DNA of 5,805 nt from DATFJC01 sp035269445 (GCA_035269445.1 DATFJC010000003.1:1-5805), one strand, 5' to 3'; positions 1 through 5,552 are shown, counted from the first letter of the stretch. A program made the numbers and translations. Notes: a model not told the origin generated them from the sequence alone.

Positions 1-12
1 TTTCTTAGCCAT
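1..12 (-). CDS. Possible start of a divergent gene (4 codons only)
   Basis: Read on the minus strand, the first 12 bases give ATG GCT AAG AAA (Met-Ala-Lys-Lys), open to the edge of the window. This is a common start for small basic or ribosomal proteins but identifies nothing. The call rests mainly on context: a TATAAT on the minus strand (complement of 44-49) lies about 30 bases upstream, so transcription could begin near 37 and give a short leader. The protein family cannot be determined from four residues, and the ATG may be chance in AT-rich DNA. Confidence 0.35.
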
Positions 13-35
13 ATTAAATATTATTAAGTTTTATT

Positions 36-58
36 AATCTTATATTATAATAAACTTT
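36..58. promoter_or_regulatory. AT-rich divergent promoter region with a palindromic -10 element
   Basis: TATAAT occurs on the + strand at 46-51 and, overlapping it, on the minus strand (complement of 44-49), so one core element could serve both directions. No good -35 box sits at 16-18 bp on either strand: a weak TTGTTT-like box is present on the minus side and nothing convincing on the plus side. It is most plausible as the promoter of the leftward gene starting at 12. This is inference from motif and position, and such motifs arise easily in AT-rich DNA. Confidence 0.35.
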
Positions 59-75
59 AGCAAAAAACAATATTT

Positions 76-103
76 TTGACAACCTTTAAACTAGATTAAA
101 AAT
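76..103 (+). promoter_or_regulatory. Candidate promoter abutting the site-2 protease gene
   Basis: A perfect TTGACA -35 box at 76-81 is followed, after 15-16 bp, by an A-rich -10-like stretch (TAAAAA at 97-102 or AAAAAT at 98-103). If used, transcription would start at or just after the ATG at 108, so the message would be nearly leaderless. The -35 box is excellent but the -10 is poor, hence the moderate confidence. The palindromic TATAAT at 46-51 is the alternative. Confidence 0.4.
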
Positions 104-107
104 AAAT

Positions 108-716
108 ATGATAGAAACAAGTCTTTTTTTATATATAATAATAGTATTTTCTGCTGTCATCCACGAGTATTCTCACGGCTGGATGGCTTATAGTTTAGGC
201 GACTCAACCGCTAAAGATGCCGGCCGATTAACCCTTAACCCCCTAGCTCACATAGATCCGATAGGAACTGTTATTTTACCATTATTTTTACTTTTAACAA
301 GCGGGGCATTTTTAGGATGGGCTAAACCAGTTCCTTACAACCCCTATAACTTAAAAGACAAAAAATATGGCTCCTTAAAAGTAGCTTTAGCTGGTCCAGT
401 TTCAAATTTAATTCTAGCTATTATTTTTGGCTTGGCTGCAAGATTTCTTTTTTCTGCCTCTATTCCTACTGCTTTTATACAAGCCCTGGCTTTAATAACT
501 TATGTTAACATATTTTTAGGACTTTTTAATCTTTTGCCAGTTCCACCTTTAGATGGCTCAAAAATTGTGGCTGATCTTTTCCCTGATCAATGGAGAGCTT
601 TTTTAAAAACAGGTTTTATCGGAATTATTATTGCTATTTTCCTTGCCATGACAATTCTCCAACCTATAGCAAGTTTTATCTTTAACCTTATTGTTGGAAA
701 AAACTTTATAATATAA
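108..716 (+). CDS. Site-2 protease family zinc metalloprotease (M50), membrane-embedded
   Basis: This is a 202-residue polytopic membrane protein of the M50 intramembrane metalloprotease family. Members cut substrates within or close to the membrane, often in regulated proteolysis. The zinc-binding HExxH motif is HEYSH at residues 19-23 in the first hydrophobic segment, with E20 as the catalytic glutamate. The second motif is NLLPVPPLDG at 141-150, with D149 as the third zinc ligand. The family's conserved ALAGPVSN lies at 93-100. Hydrophobic stretches lie at about 4-19, 50-70, 92-118, 122-146 and 168-197. It has no PDZ domain, so it belongs to the short bacterial class rather than the RseP/RasP type. 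The start is the first ATG of the frame; no Shine-Dalgarno precedes it, as for the other genes here. It is separated from the ribosomal genes by a terminator and a new promoter, so co-regulation is unlikely. The substrate cannot be inferred. Confidence 0.92.
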   Translation: MIETSLFLYIIIVFSAVIHEYSHGWMAYSLGDSTAKDAGRLTLNPLAHIDPIGTVILPLFLLLTSGAFLGWAKPVPYNPYNLKDKKYGSLKVALAGPVSNLILAIIFGLAARFLFSASIPTAFIQALALITYVNIFLGLFNLLPVPPLDGSKIVADLFPDQWRAFLKTGFIGIIIAIFLAMTILQPIASFIFNLIVGKNFII

Positions 717-745
717 AAAATTTAAGATAATCATAATTTTAAATT

Positions 746-774
746 CCATAATTGCAAAATTTTATGGGTTTTTT
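746..774 (+). terminator. Probable Rho-independent terminator after the site-2 protease gene
   Basis: CCATAA (746-751) pairs with TTATGG (762-767) across a 10-base loop, followed by G and a run of six T (769-774). The stem is short and AT-rich, but it lies about 30 bases after the protease stop codon and before the rpsL promoter, where a terminator is expected. Confidence 0.6.
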
Positions 775-808
775 CTTAAAAAAATCATTTAAAAACATTT
801 AGTTTAAC

Positions 809-836
809 TTGACATAAAATTTCTATTCTATAAAAT
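809..836 (+). promoter_or_regulatory. Sigma70-type promoter of the rpsL-rpsG-fusA-ssrA-infC run
   Basis: A perfect TTGACA (809-814), a 16-bp spacer and TAAAAT (831-836, five of six matches to TATAAT) predict a start near 843 and a leader of about 33 bases before the rpsL ATG. The leader is A-rich and has no Shine-Dalgarno motif and no room for a large riboswitch. This is the only convincing promoter I see before the terminator at 5499. Confidence 0.75.
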
Positions 837-875
837 ATATTATACAAGATTAAATATTAATAAAAAAAACTTGAT

Positions 876-1295
876 ATGCCTACAATTAATCAGTTAGTCC
901 GAAAAGGACGCAAGAAAACAAAGAAAAAATCAAAGACTCCTGCTCTTCAAACAACTTATAATAGTTTAAGAAGAGTAAGGAAAAAAATAAGAAAAGGTCA
1001 CCCTTTTTTAAGAGGGGTTTGTTTAAAAGTAACAACTCAATCTCCTAAAAAACCTAATTCTGCTTTAAGAAAAATAGCTAAGGTCCGCCTTTCTAATGGC
1101 AAAGAAATAACCGCCTATATTCCAGGAATAGGCCACGACCTTCAAGAACATTCAGTGGTATTAGTAAGAGGAGGTAGAGTAAAAGACTTGCCAGGAGTAA
1201 GATATCATGTAGTAAGAGGTGTTTATGATGCTAATGGCGTTCAAGATAGAAAAACAAGCCGCTCTAAATATGGAGCTAAAAAACAAAATAAATAA
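876..1295 (+). CDS. rpsL: 30S ribosomal protein S12
   Basis: S12 sits at the decoding centre of the 30S subunit and monitors codon-anticodon pairing. The start MPTINQLVRKGRKK is characteristic. PKKPNSALRK (57-66) holds the lysines where streptomycin resistance arises in other bacteria, and GGRVKDLPGVRYH (99-111) holds the second such lysine (K103) and D104, the aspartate that is methylthiolated in E. coli. All look wild type. At 139 residues it is longer than the E. coli protein (124). The extra length is a basic insertion at about 26-42, between PALQ and RGVC, in the place where Bacillus-type S12 also carries extra residues. The usual PQKRGVC there reads PFLRGVC. The gene is first in the run, starts about 33 bases after the predicted transcription start, and its stop is 2 bases before rpsG. 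No Shine-Dalgarno precedes its ATG. Confidence 0.98.
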   Translation: MPTINQLVRKGRKKTKKKSKTPALQTTYNSLRRVRKKIRKGHPFLRGVCLKVTTQSPKKPNSALRKIAKVRLSNGKEITAYIPGIGHDLQEHSVVLVRGGRVKDLPGVRYHVVRGVYDANGVQDRKTSRSKYGAKKQNK

Positions 1296-1297
1296 TT

Positions 1298-1765
1298 ATG
1301 AGATCAAAAAAGAAAATTTTACGAGATATAAACCCTGACCCAAAATATAAACGTAAAGATATAGCAAAGTTTATAAATTATATAATGAAAAAGGGCAAAA
1401 AGTCTACTGCTCAAAAAATTCTTTATAAAACCTTTGATATAATTAAAAATAAAACCAATGAAGATCCTATTGAGGTTTTTGAAAAAGCCATTGATAACAT
1501 TTCTCCAAAAATAGAAGTAAGATCAAAAAGAATTGGAGGAGCAAATTATCAAATACCTCATAAAACAGATGCTCAAAGAAGATTTGTTTTGGCTTCAAGG
1601 TGGATTCTTGATGTAGTTCGTTCAAAAAAAGGCCAACCAATGGCAAAAAAGCTTGCCACAGAATTTATTCAGGCCTCAAAAGGCGAAGGGAACGCATTCC
1701 AAAAGAAAGAATCTGTTCATCGTATGGCAAGAGCAAACAAAGCTTTTGCTCATTTTGCAAACTAA
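1298..1765 (+). CDS. rpsG: 30S ribosomal protein S7
   Basis: S7 nucleates assembly of the 30S head by binding the 3' major domain of 16S rRNA and lies near the E site. Its 155 residues match the family's usual length of about 156. The conserved core EVRSKRIGGANYQIP (73-87), the RRFVLASRW block and the C-terminal VHRMARANKAFAHFAN identify it. The usual VP(V/T)EV after the GGANYQ motif reads IPHKT here, a modest divergence. It starts 2 bases after the rpsL stop, which suggests translational coupling because no ribosome-binding site is present. In E. coli S7 represses its own operon by binding the rpsL-rpsG spacer; the 2-base spacer here leaves no room for that structure, so that control is probably absent. 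Confidence 0.98.
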   Translation: MRSKKKILRDINPDPKYKRKDIAKFINYIMKKGKKSTAQKILYKTFDIIKNKTNEDPIEVFEKAIDNISPKIEVRSKRIGGANYQIPHKTDAQRRFVLASRWILDVVRSKKGQPMAKKLATEFIQASKGEGNAFQKKESVHRMARANKAFAHFAN

Positions 1766-1795
1766 GATTAAATTTAACTTTAAACTTTTTAGCTT

Positions 1796-3880
1796 ATGGA
1801 AAGAGATTATCCTTTAAAAAGAATTAGAAATATAGGAATTATTGCTCACATTGATGCTGGTAAAACAACTACCACAGAAAGAGTTTTGTATTATACTGGT
1901 AAAAAACATAAAATCGGCGAAGTCCATGACGGACAAGCAGAAATGGATTGGATGGAGCAAGAAAAAGAAAGAGGGGTTACAATTACCTCCGCTGCTACTA
2001 CTGTTTTTTGGCAAACACCAGAAGAAAAAGAAAAAATAAAAATTAATATTATTGACACCCCAGGCCACATTGACTTTACTGCCGAGGTTCAACGTTCTCT
2101 TAGAGTTTTAGATGGAGGAGTAGTGGTATTTGACGGAGTAGCTGGAGTTGAGCCACAGTCTGAAACTGTTTGGAGACAAGCTCAAGAATTTGGAGTGCCT
2201 TTAATAGCTTTTGTTAATAAATTAGATAGAACAGGAGCTGATTTTTTTAAAGACGTTAAATCAATTCATGATCGTTTAACTGAAGATGCTTATCCAATTC
2301 AAATCCCAATAGGAAAAGAAAAAGACCTTAAAGGTGTAGTTGATTTAATTGCCATGAAAGCTAGAATTAATAAAGGTACTATGGGAGAAAAAATTGAGAC
2401 AATGGAGATTCCTGATGATTTAAAAGAAACAGCAGAAAAATATAGAAAAGAATTAATTGAAGCAATAGTAGAGCAAGACGATAAATTAATGGAAAAATAC
2501 CTAGAAGGAGAAGAACCAACCATTAAAGAAATTAAACAAGTTTTAAGAAAAGCAACAATTAATAATAAAATTGTCCCCATACTTTGCGGCTCTGCTTTAA
2601 AAAACGTTGGGGTTCAAATTTTGTTAGACGCTGTTTGCGATTACCTTCCCTCTCCTGCTGAAATCTCTCCAGTAGAAGGAATAAATCCGGAGAATGAGGA
2701 AAAACTAACCAGAAATAATAAGGTAGAAGAACCTTTTGCTGCTTTGGCCTTTAAAATAGCAACCGACCCCTATATGGGAAGACTCTGTTATTTTAGAATT
2801 TATTCTGGAAAATTAGAATCTGGCTCTTATGTTTACAACGCAAACACTGGGCAAAAAGAAAGAGTAGGAAGAATTGTAAGAATGTATGCTAATAACCGAG
2901 AAGAAATAGATCAAATACACGCCGGGGATATTGCTGCTATTATTGGTGTAAAAAATACTACTACCGGAGATACTCTCTGTGATAGAGAAAATCCCATTGT
3001 ATTAGAATCTATAAACTTTCCTGAGCCCGTTATTTCTGTTGCAATTGAGCCTAAAAGTAAGCAAGATCAAGAAAAAATGGGAGAAGCTATTACAAAGCTT
3101 CTTCAAGAAGACCCAACTTTTAAAGTAAAAAAAGACGAAGAAACGGGTCAAACGGTTATCTCAGGAATGGGAGAATTACATTTACAAATTATTCTTGATA
3201 GATTAAAACGCGAATTTGGGGTTGAAGCTAATACTGGTAAACCTCAAGTAGCTTATAAAGAAACCATTACTAAACCAGTTGATGTTGAGGGTAAATATAT
3301 ACACCAATCTGGAGGTAGAGGTCAATATGGACACTGTTATCTTAAATTAGTCCCCAAAGATAGGGGTGAGGGAAATGAGTTTGAAGATAAAATTACTGGT
3401 GGAGCCATTCCTAGAGAATTTATCCCTTCGGTAGAAAAAGGAGTAAAAGAAACATTACAAGAAGGAGTATTAGCAGGTTATCCTGCCGTAGATATTAAAA
3501 CAACAGTTTATGACGGTTCATATCATGATGTTGATTCTTCTGAAGCTGCCTTTAAAATGGCTGCCAGCAGAGCTATTAAAAAAGGTTTTAAATTAGGTAA
3601 TCCTACCTTATTAGAACCAATTATGAAAATTGATGTGGTAGTACCTGATGAATTTTTGGGTGATGTAGTGGGCGATCTAAACTCAAGAAGAGCTCAAATT
3701 AAAAAAACAGAATCTAGGGATAAAGTAAAAGTCATTAAAGCCACCGTTCCTCTTAGTGAAATGTTTGGTTATACCACTGCCTTAAGATCTATGACTCAGG
3801 GTCGAGGTAATTCTACCATGGAATTTAAGCTTTATGATAAGGTCCCTCAAAGCATTCAAAAAGAAATAGTAGGTGAATAA
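1796..3880 (+). CDS. fusA: Elongation factor G (EF-G)
   Basis: EF-G is the GTPase that drives tRNA-mRNA translocation and, with ribosome recycling factor, splits ribosomes after termination. At 694 residues it is full length. In the GTPase domain, the P-loop is AHIDAGKT (17-24), switch I ends in the ERGVTITSAATT block (58-69), DTPGH is at 87-91, NKLD at 141-144 (usually NKMD) and GSALKN at 265-270. Domain II contains TTTGDTL (388-394) and domain III SGMGELHL (456-463). The domain IV tip SYHDVDSSEAAF (575-586) carries H577, equivalent to E. coli H583 that enters the decoding site. Domain V ends with the LRSMTQGRGNSTMEF block. All catalytic elements are present. It follows rpsG by 30 bases without a Shine-Dalgarno and precedes the tmRNA by 12 bases. 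In many bacteria tuf follows fusA; it does not here. Confidence 0.98.
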   Translation: MERDYPLKRIRNIGIIAHIDAGKTTTTERVLYYTGKKHKIGEVHDGQAEMDWMEQEKERGVTITSAATTVFWQTPEEKEKIKINIIDTPGHIDFTAEVQRSLRVLDGGVVVFDGVAGVEPQSETVWRQAQEFGVPLIAFVNKLDRTGADFFKDVKSIHDRLTEDAYPIQIPIGKEKDLKGVVDLIAMKARINKGTMGEKIETMEIPDDLKETAEKYRKELIEAIVEQDDKLMEKYLEGEEPTIKEIKQVLRKATINNKIVPILCGSALKNVGVQILLDAVCDYLPSPAEISPVEGINPENEEKLTRNNKVEEPFAALAFKIATDPYMGRLCYFRIYSGKLESGSYVYNANTGQKERVGRIVRMYANNREEIDQIHAGDIAAIIGVKNTTTGDTLCDRENPIVLESINFPEPVISVAIEPKSKQDQEKMGEAITKLLQEDPTFKVKKDEETGQTVISGMGELHLQIILDRLKREFGVEANTGKPQVAYKETITKPVDVEGKYIHQSGGRGQYGHCYLKLVPKDRGEGNEFEDKITGGAIPREFIPSVEKGVKETLQEGVLAGYPAVDIKTTVYDGSYHDVDSSEAAFKMAASRAIKKGFKLGNPTLLEPIMKIDVVVPDEFLGDVVGDLNSRRAQIKKTESRDKVKVIKATVPLSEMFGYTTALRSMTQGRGNSTMEFKLYDKVPQSIQKEIVGE

Positions 3881-3978
3881 TTTTAAATATAGGGGGATGA
3901 TTTTACTCGACGGATAAATGAGAGTAAAAATTGCCTTTCGAGAATTAGAGATGCGTTAGTTCTCTTACAAATATAACT

Positions 3979-4047
3979 GCCAAAAACATATTGGCCAAAT
4001 TCAAGCAGGCCATTAAAACACCTGCTTATGAATTTGCAACTGCCTAA
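3979..4047 (+). other. Proposed tmRNA tag reading frame (resume codon uncertain)
   Basis: The best frame has GCC alanine codons at 3979 and 3994 and ends at TAA 4045-4047. From 3994 the tag would be AKFKQAIKTPAYEFATA (17 residues); starting at 3979 gives 22. The small, hydrophobic end -FATA is what proteolytic tags need, though it differs from the usual -LAA. The bases before 3994 (CATATTG) resemble the E. coli context AATAGTC more than those before 3979, which may instead lie in PK1. A competing frame ends at TAA 4014-4016, in the loop of a hairpin (3997-4009 with 4021-4035) that resembles the classical H5, but its peptide would end in -QAGH, a poor degron. Confidence 0.55.
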
Positions 4048-4059
4048 CATTAGTTAGGC
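4042..4059 (+). other. tmRNA hairpin overlapping the proposed tag stop codon
   Basis: GCCTAAC (4042-4048) pairs perfectly with GTTAGGC (4053-4059) around an ATTA loop. It holds the last alanine codon and the TAA of the preferred tag frame in its 5' strand, and it directly precedes PK2. It may correspond to part of helix 5. Confidence 0.6.
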
Positions 4060-4306
4060 CGCTAATCTTTCTGACTCCTGCTAAGAATTATTAGCGTCAT
4101 TAAGCAGGGCTAGCTCTTAAATTGCCCGACTAAGAGTTTTGATAAAGGGCTTTTAGGCAAAAGTATTTAATTTTCTCAGTTTAATAACTTTTGCCAAAAT
4201 CTTAAACTGAGTACAAAGGTAGAAGTTTTTATTGTCATTATCTCGGACGCGGGAGAATTACCCGCCATCTCCACCATAAATTAAAAAATCTAATAATATA
4301 AAAGTT

Positions 4307-4810
4307 TTGAAATATTATAAAGTTAACGAAAAAATAAAAGCACCTAAAGTTCGTGTTATTAAAGAAAAAGGCGATCACTTAGGTGTAATGGAAACAAAGG
4401 AAGCTCTTCAAAAAGCAAAAGAGGCTGATTTAGATTTAGTGGAAATATCCCCTAAGGCCAAGCCTCCGGTTGCTAAAATAACAAATTTTGGAGAATTTAA
4501 ATACAAGTTAAAGAAAAAAGCAAAACAGCAAAATAAAAAAACAAAAAAATCTACCATCAAAGGCATAAGGCTTTCTTTTACAATCGGGGAGCATGATATA
4601 CAAACTAAAGAAAAAAAAGCTACAAAATTTTTAAAAAATGGCGATAAAGTAAAAATTGAGTTAATGCTAAGAGGTAGAGAAAAAGCAAAAGGCAAAGAAG
4701 CTAAACAAGTAATAAGAAATTTTATAAAAAGGCTTGATGATATTGCTGAAATTGAGAACCCGCCTTCAAGACAAGGTCATAAAATTACTTCACTCATAAA
4801 CCCAAAATAA
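4307..4810 (+). CDS. infC: Translation initiation factor IF-3
   Basis: IF3 binds the 30S subunit, prevents premature 50S joining and checks the initiator tRNA and start codon. The N-domain covers about 1-68 (VNEKIKAPKVRVI, then LGV, EALQKAKEADLDLVEISPKAKPPVAKI). A lysine-rich linker follows at 68-83. The C-domain covers about 84-167 and includes NGDKVKIELMLRGREKAKGK, where E. coli has EGDKAKITLRFRGREMAHQ. At 167 residues it is slightly shorter than E. coli IF3 (180). No ATG exists before M28, which would remove much of the N-domain, so translation must begin at a non-AUG codon. TTG at 4307 gives the best fit to the family. In-frame ATA (4298) and ATT (4280, just after a TAA) are alternatives. 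Non-AUG starts are the basis of IF3 autoregulation in E. coli (AUU). No Shine-Dalgarno is visible. It lies 30 bases after tmRNA and 3 before rpmI. Confidence 0.96.
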   Translation: MKYYKVNEKIKAPKVRVIKEKGDHLGVMETKEALQKAKEADLDLVEISPKAKPPVAKITNFGEFKYKLKKKAKQQNKKTKKSTIKGIRLSFTIGEHDIQTKEKKATKFLKNGDKVKIELMLRGREKAKGKEAKQVIRNFIKRLDDIAEIENPPSRQGHKITSLINPK

Positions 4811-4813
4811 TTT

Positions 4814-5002
4814 ATGTCAAAAACAAAAAAATCCATAAAAAAAAGATTTAATGTAACTAAAAATAACAAGGTACTTCACCGTACCTGTGGTCAAAATCAT
4901 CTTAATTCTAAAGAATCCAGTAAAAAAACAAGAAATAAAAGAAAAAATAAGCAACTTTCTAAAGGTTATAGAAAAACAGTAAGACAAGCTATTAATTCCT
5001 AA
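4814..5002 (+). CDS. rpmI: 50S ribosomal protein L35
   Basis: L35 is a small, very basic protein of the large subunit that binds 23S rRNA. The 62-residue length and the pattern KKSIKKRFNVTKNNKV (5-20), with HLNSKESSKKTRNKRK (29-44), match the family (typically KKRFKVTGTGKV and HLLTKKSSKRKRR). The C-terminal half is more diverged. It begins 3 bases after the infC stop and ends 3 bases before rplT, the standard infC-rpmI-rplT order. No Shine-Dalgarno is present, so coupled reinitiation from infC is likely. C25 is a lone cysteine; no zinc-binding set is present. Confidence 0.95.
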   Translation: MSKTKKSIKKRFNVTKNNKVLHRTCGQNHLNSKESSKKTRNKRKNKQLSKGYRKTVRQAINS

Positions 5003-5005
5003 AAT

Positions 5006-5353
5006 ATGTCAAGAGTTAAAAGAGGTACAACCCATAATAAAAAAAGAAGAAGAATACTAAAAAGCGCCAAAGGTTATCGATTGGGCAGAAAAAATAGACT
5101 AAAAGCAGCAAAAGAAGCAAACCTTAAAGCAGGAGCTTACGCTTATAGAGACCGAAGAAACAAAAAAAGAACAAATAGACGCATTTGGCAAATAAAAATA
5201 AACGCTGCCTGTCGTCAAAACAATACTAAGTATTCTGAATTTATAAATCAACTTAAAAAACAAGATATTGAAATTGATAGAAAAAATTTAGCTAATTTAG
5301 CAGAAAATCATCCTACGATTTTTAAGAAAATAGTTGAAAATACCCTAAAATAA
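5006..5353 (+). CDS. rplT: 50S ribosomal protein L20
   Basis: L20 binds 23S rRNA early in 50S assembly. Its 115 residues are of normal length. RVKRGTTHNKKRRRILKSAKGY (3-24), the long basic N-terminal tail, is followed by the conserved YAYRDRRNKKRTNRRIW (45-61), INAACRQN (65-72), YSEFINQLKK (76-85) and EIDRKNLANLAENHP (89-103). The usual GYYG(A/R)RS reads GYRLGRKN, a mild divergence. In E. coli and Bacillus, L20 represses this operon by binding structured mRNA upstream of rpmI or infC. Here the upstream spacers are 3 and 30 bases, so no such leader is visible unless the tmRNA region or coding sequence takes that role. The gene is followed 3 bases later by an unexplained AAGGAGGT and then tRNA-Asp. 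Confidence 0.98.
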   Translation: MSRVKRGTTHNKKRRRILKSAKGYRLGRKNRLKAAKEANLKAGAYAYRDRRNKKRTNRRIWQIKINAACRQNNTKYSEFINQLKKQDIEIDRKNLANLAENHPTIFKKIVENTLK

Positions 5354-5356
5354 GAC

Positions 5357-5364
5357 AAGGAGGT
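5357..5364 (+). other. Perfect Shine-Dalgarno-like octamer without a gene
   Basis: AAGGAGGT is fully complementary to the usual 3' end of 16S rRNA. It lies 3 bases after the rplT stop and 13 bases before tRNA-Asp. No usable start codon follows at the normal distance: ATT at 5373 is followed at once by TAG, and the next start-like codon is inside the tRNA. None of the annotated starts in the window has such a site. Confidence 0.6.
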
Positions 5365-5377
5365 AATTTTTTATTTA

Positions 5378-5454
5378 GGTCCGGTAGATCAATTGGTTAG
5401 ATCGTCTGCCTGTCACGCAGAAGGTTGCGGGTTCGAGTCCCGTCCGGACCGCCA
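5378..5454 (+). tRNA. tRNA-Asp (anticodon GUC), CCA encoded
   Basis: The 77-nt cloverleaf is complete. The acceptor stem is GGTCCGG (5378-5384) with CCGGACC (5444-5450). The D-arm stems GATC lie at 5387-5390 and 5400-5403 around a 9-base loop containing GG. The anticodon stem is TCTGC/GCAGA, with loop CTGTCAC (5410-5416) and anticodon GTC at 5412-5414. The T-arm is GCGGG-TTCGAGT-CCCGT (5427-5443). The discriminator base is G and CCA is encoded at 5452-5454. G73, C38 and GUC are the expected aspartate identity features. Its canonical T-loop contrasts with that of the tmRNA in the same window. It appears to be the last gene of the long transcript. Confidence 0.98.
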
Positions 5455-5498
5455 TTTTATATTTTTAATAAATAATTTTTTAAAAATTCATCTTTACT

Positions 5499-5521
5499 GC
5501 AGAATAAATTCTGCTTTTTTT
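5499..5521 (+). terminator. Rho-independent terminator after tRNA-Asp
   Basis: GCAGAA (5499-5504) pairs with TTCTGC (5509-5514) around a TAAA loop, and seven T follow (5515-5521). It is the first strong terminator after the rpsL promoter and separates the long run from thrS. Confidence 0.88.
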
Positions 5522-5523
5522 AT

Positions 5524-5552
5524 TTGACTTTTTTTAATTTCCCTTTTAAAAT
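5524..5552 (+). promoter_or_regulatory. Promoter of thrS
   Basis: TTGACT (5524-5529), a 17-bp spacer and TAAAAT (5547-5552) form a near-consensus sigma70-type promoter directly after the terminator. The -10 sequence is the same as that of the rpsL promoter. The start would fall near 5559, giving a leader of about 28 bases, too short for a T-box or an operator of the E. coli thrS kind. Confidence 0.72.

Larger units (their letters stand above)
3893..4276 (+). ncRNA. ssrA: Transfer-messenger RNA (tmRNA, 10Sa RNA)
   Basis: This one-piece tmRNA of about 384 nt, with SmpB, rescues ribosomes stalled on broken messages and tags the nascent peptide for degradation. Acceptor stem GGGGATG (3893-3899) pairs with CATCTCC (4266-4272), followed by encoded ACCA (4273-4276). 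The 5' CTCGACGG and 3' GTAGAAG and GGACGCGGG blocks are family hallmarks. H2 is 3917-3932 with 4224-4239 (15 of 16 paired). PK1 has stem GAGAATT 3940-3946 with 3958-3964; its second stem is unclear. PK2 pairs 4061-4066 with 4090-4095 and 4077-4081 with 4104-4108. PK3 pairs 4107-4110 with 4124-4127 (sharing two G with PK2) and 4114-4119 with 4131-4136. PK4 pairs 4156-4164 with 4187-4195 and 4175-4184 with 4202-4211. The T-stem is normal, but the T-loop (4254-4260) is AGAATTA rather than TTCRANT, and the D-loop looks short. Just 12 bases separate it from fusA and 30 from infC, with no clear promoter or terminator, so it is probably cut from a long transcript. Confidence 0.96.

Noticed and set aside
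1842..2039. Plus-strand open frame within fusA in another frame
   Set aside because: It overlaps the conserved GTPase motifs of EF-G and encodes lysine-rich low-complexity sequence from A-rich DNA.
1814..2092. Minus-strand open frame inside fusA
   Set aside because: It lies wholly opposite the EF-G GTPase domain, its product is low-complexity (runs of Phe and Ser), and it resembles no family. It is a shadow of the real gene.
2299..2580. Minus-strand open frame inside fusA
   Set aside because: Antisense shadow with no recognisable domain and no promoter or ribosome-binding site.
3884..3889. TAAATA as a -10 box for a separate ssrA promoter
   Set aside because: No -35-like sequence lies 16-18 bp upstream, and the predicted start would fall a few bases inside the mature RNA.
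4609..4618. Run of eight A in infC as a possible programmed frameshift site
   Set aside because: The frame stays open and conserved on both sides of the run, so no shift is needed; A-runs are common in this AT-rich genome.
4408..4695. Minus-strand open frame inside infC
   Set aside because: Its Phe-rich product is what the reverse complement of lysine-rich IF3 codons gives; the plus-strand IF3 is unmistakable.
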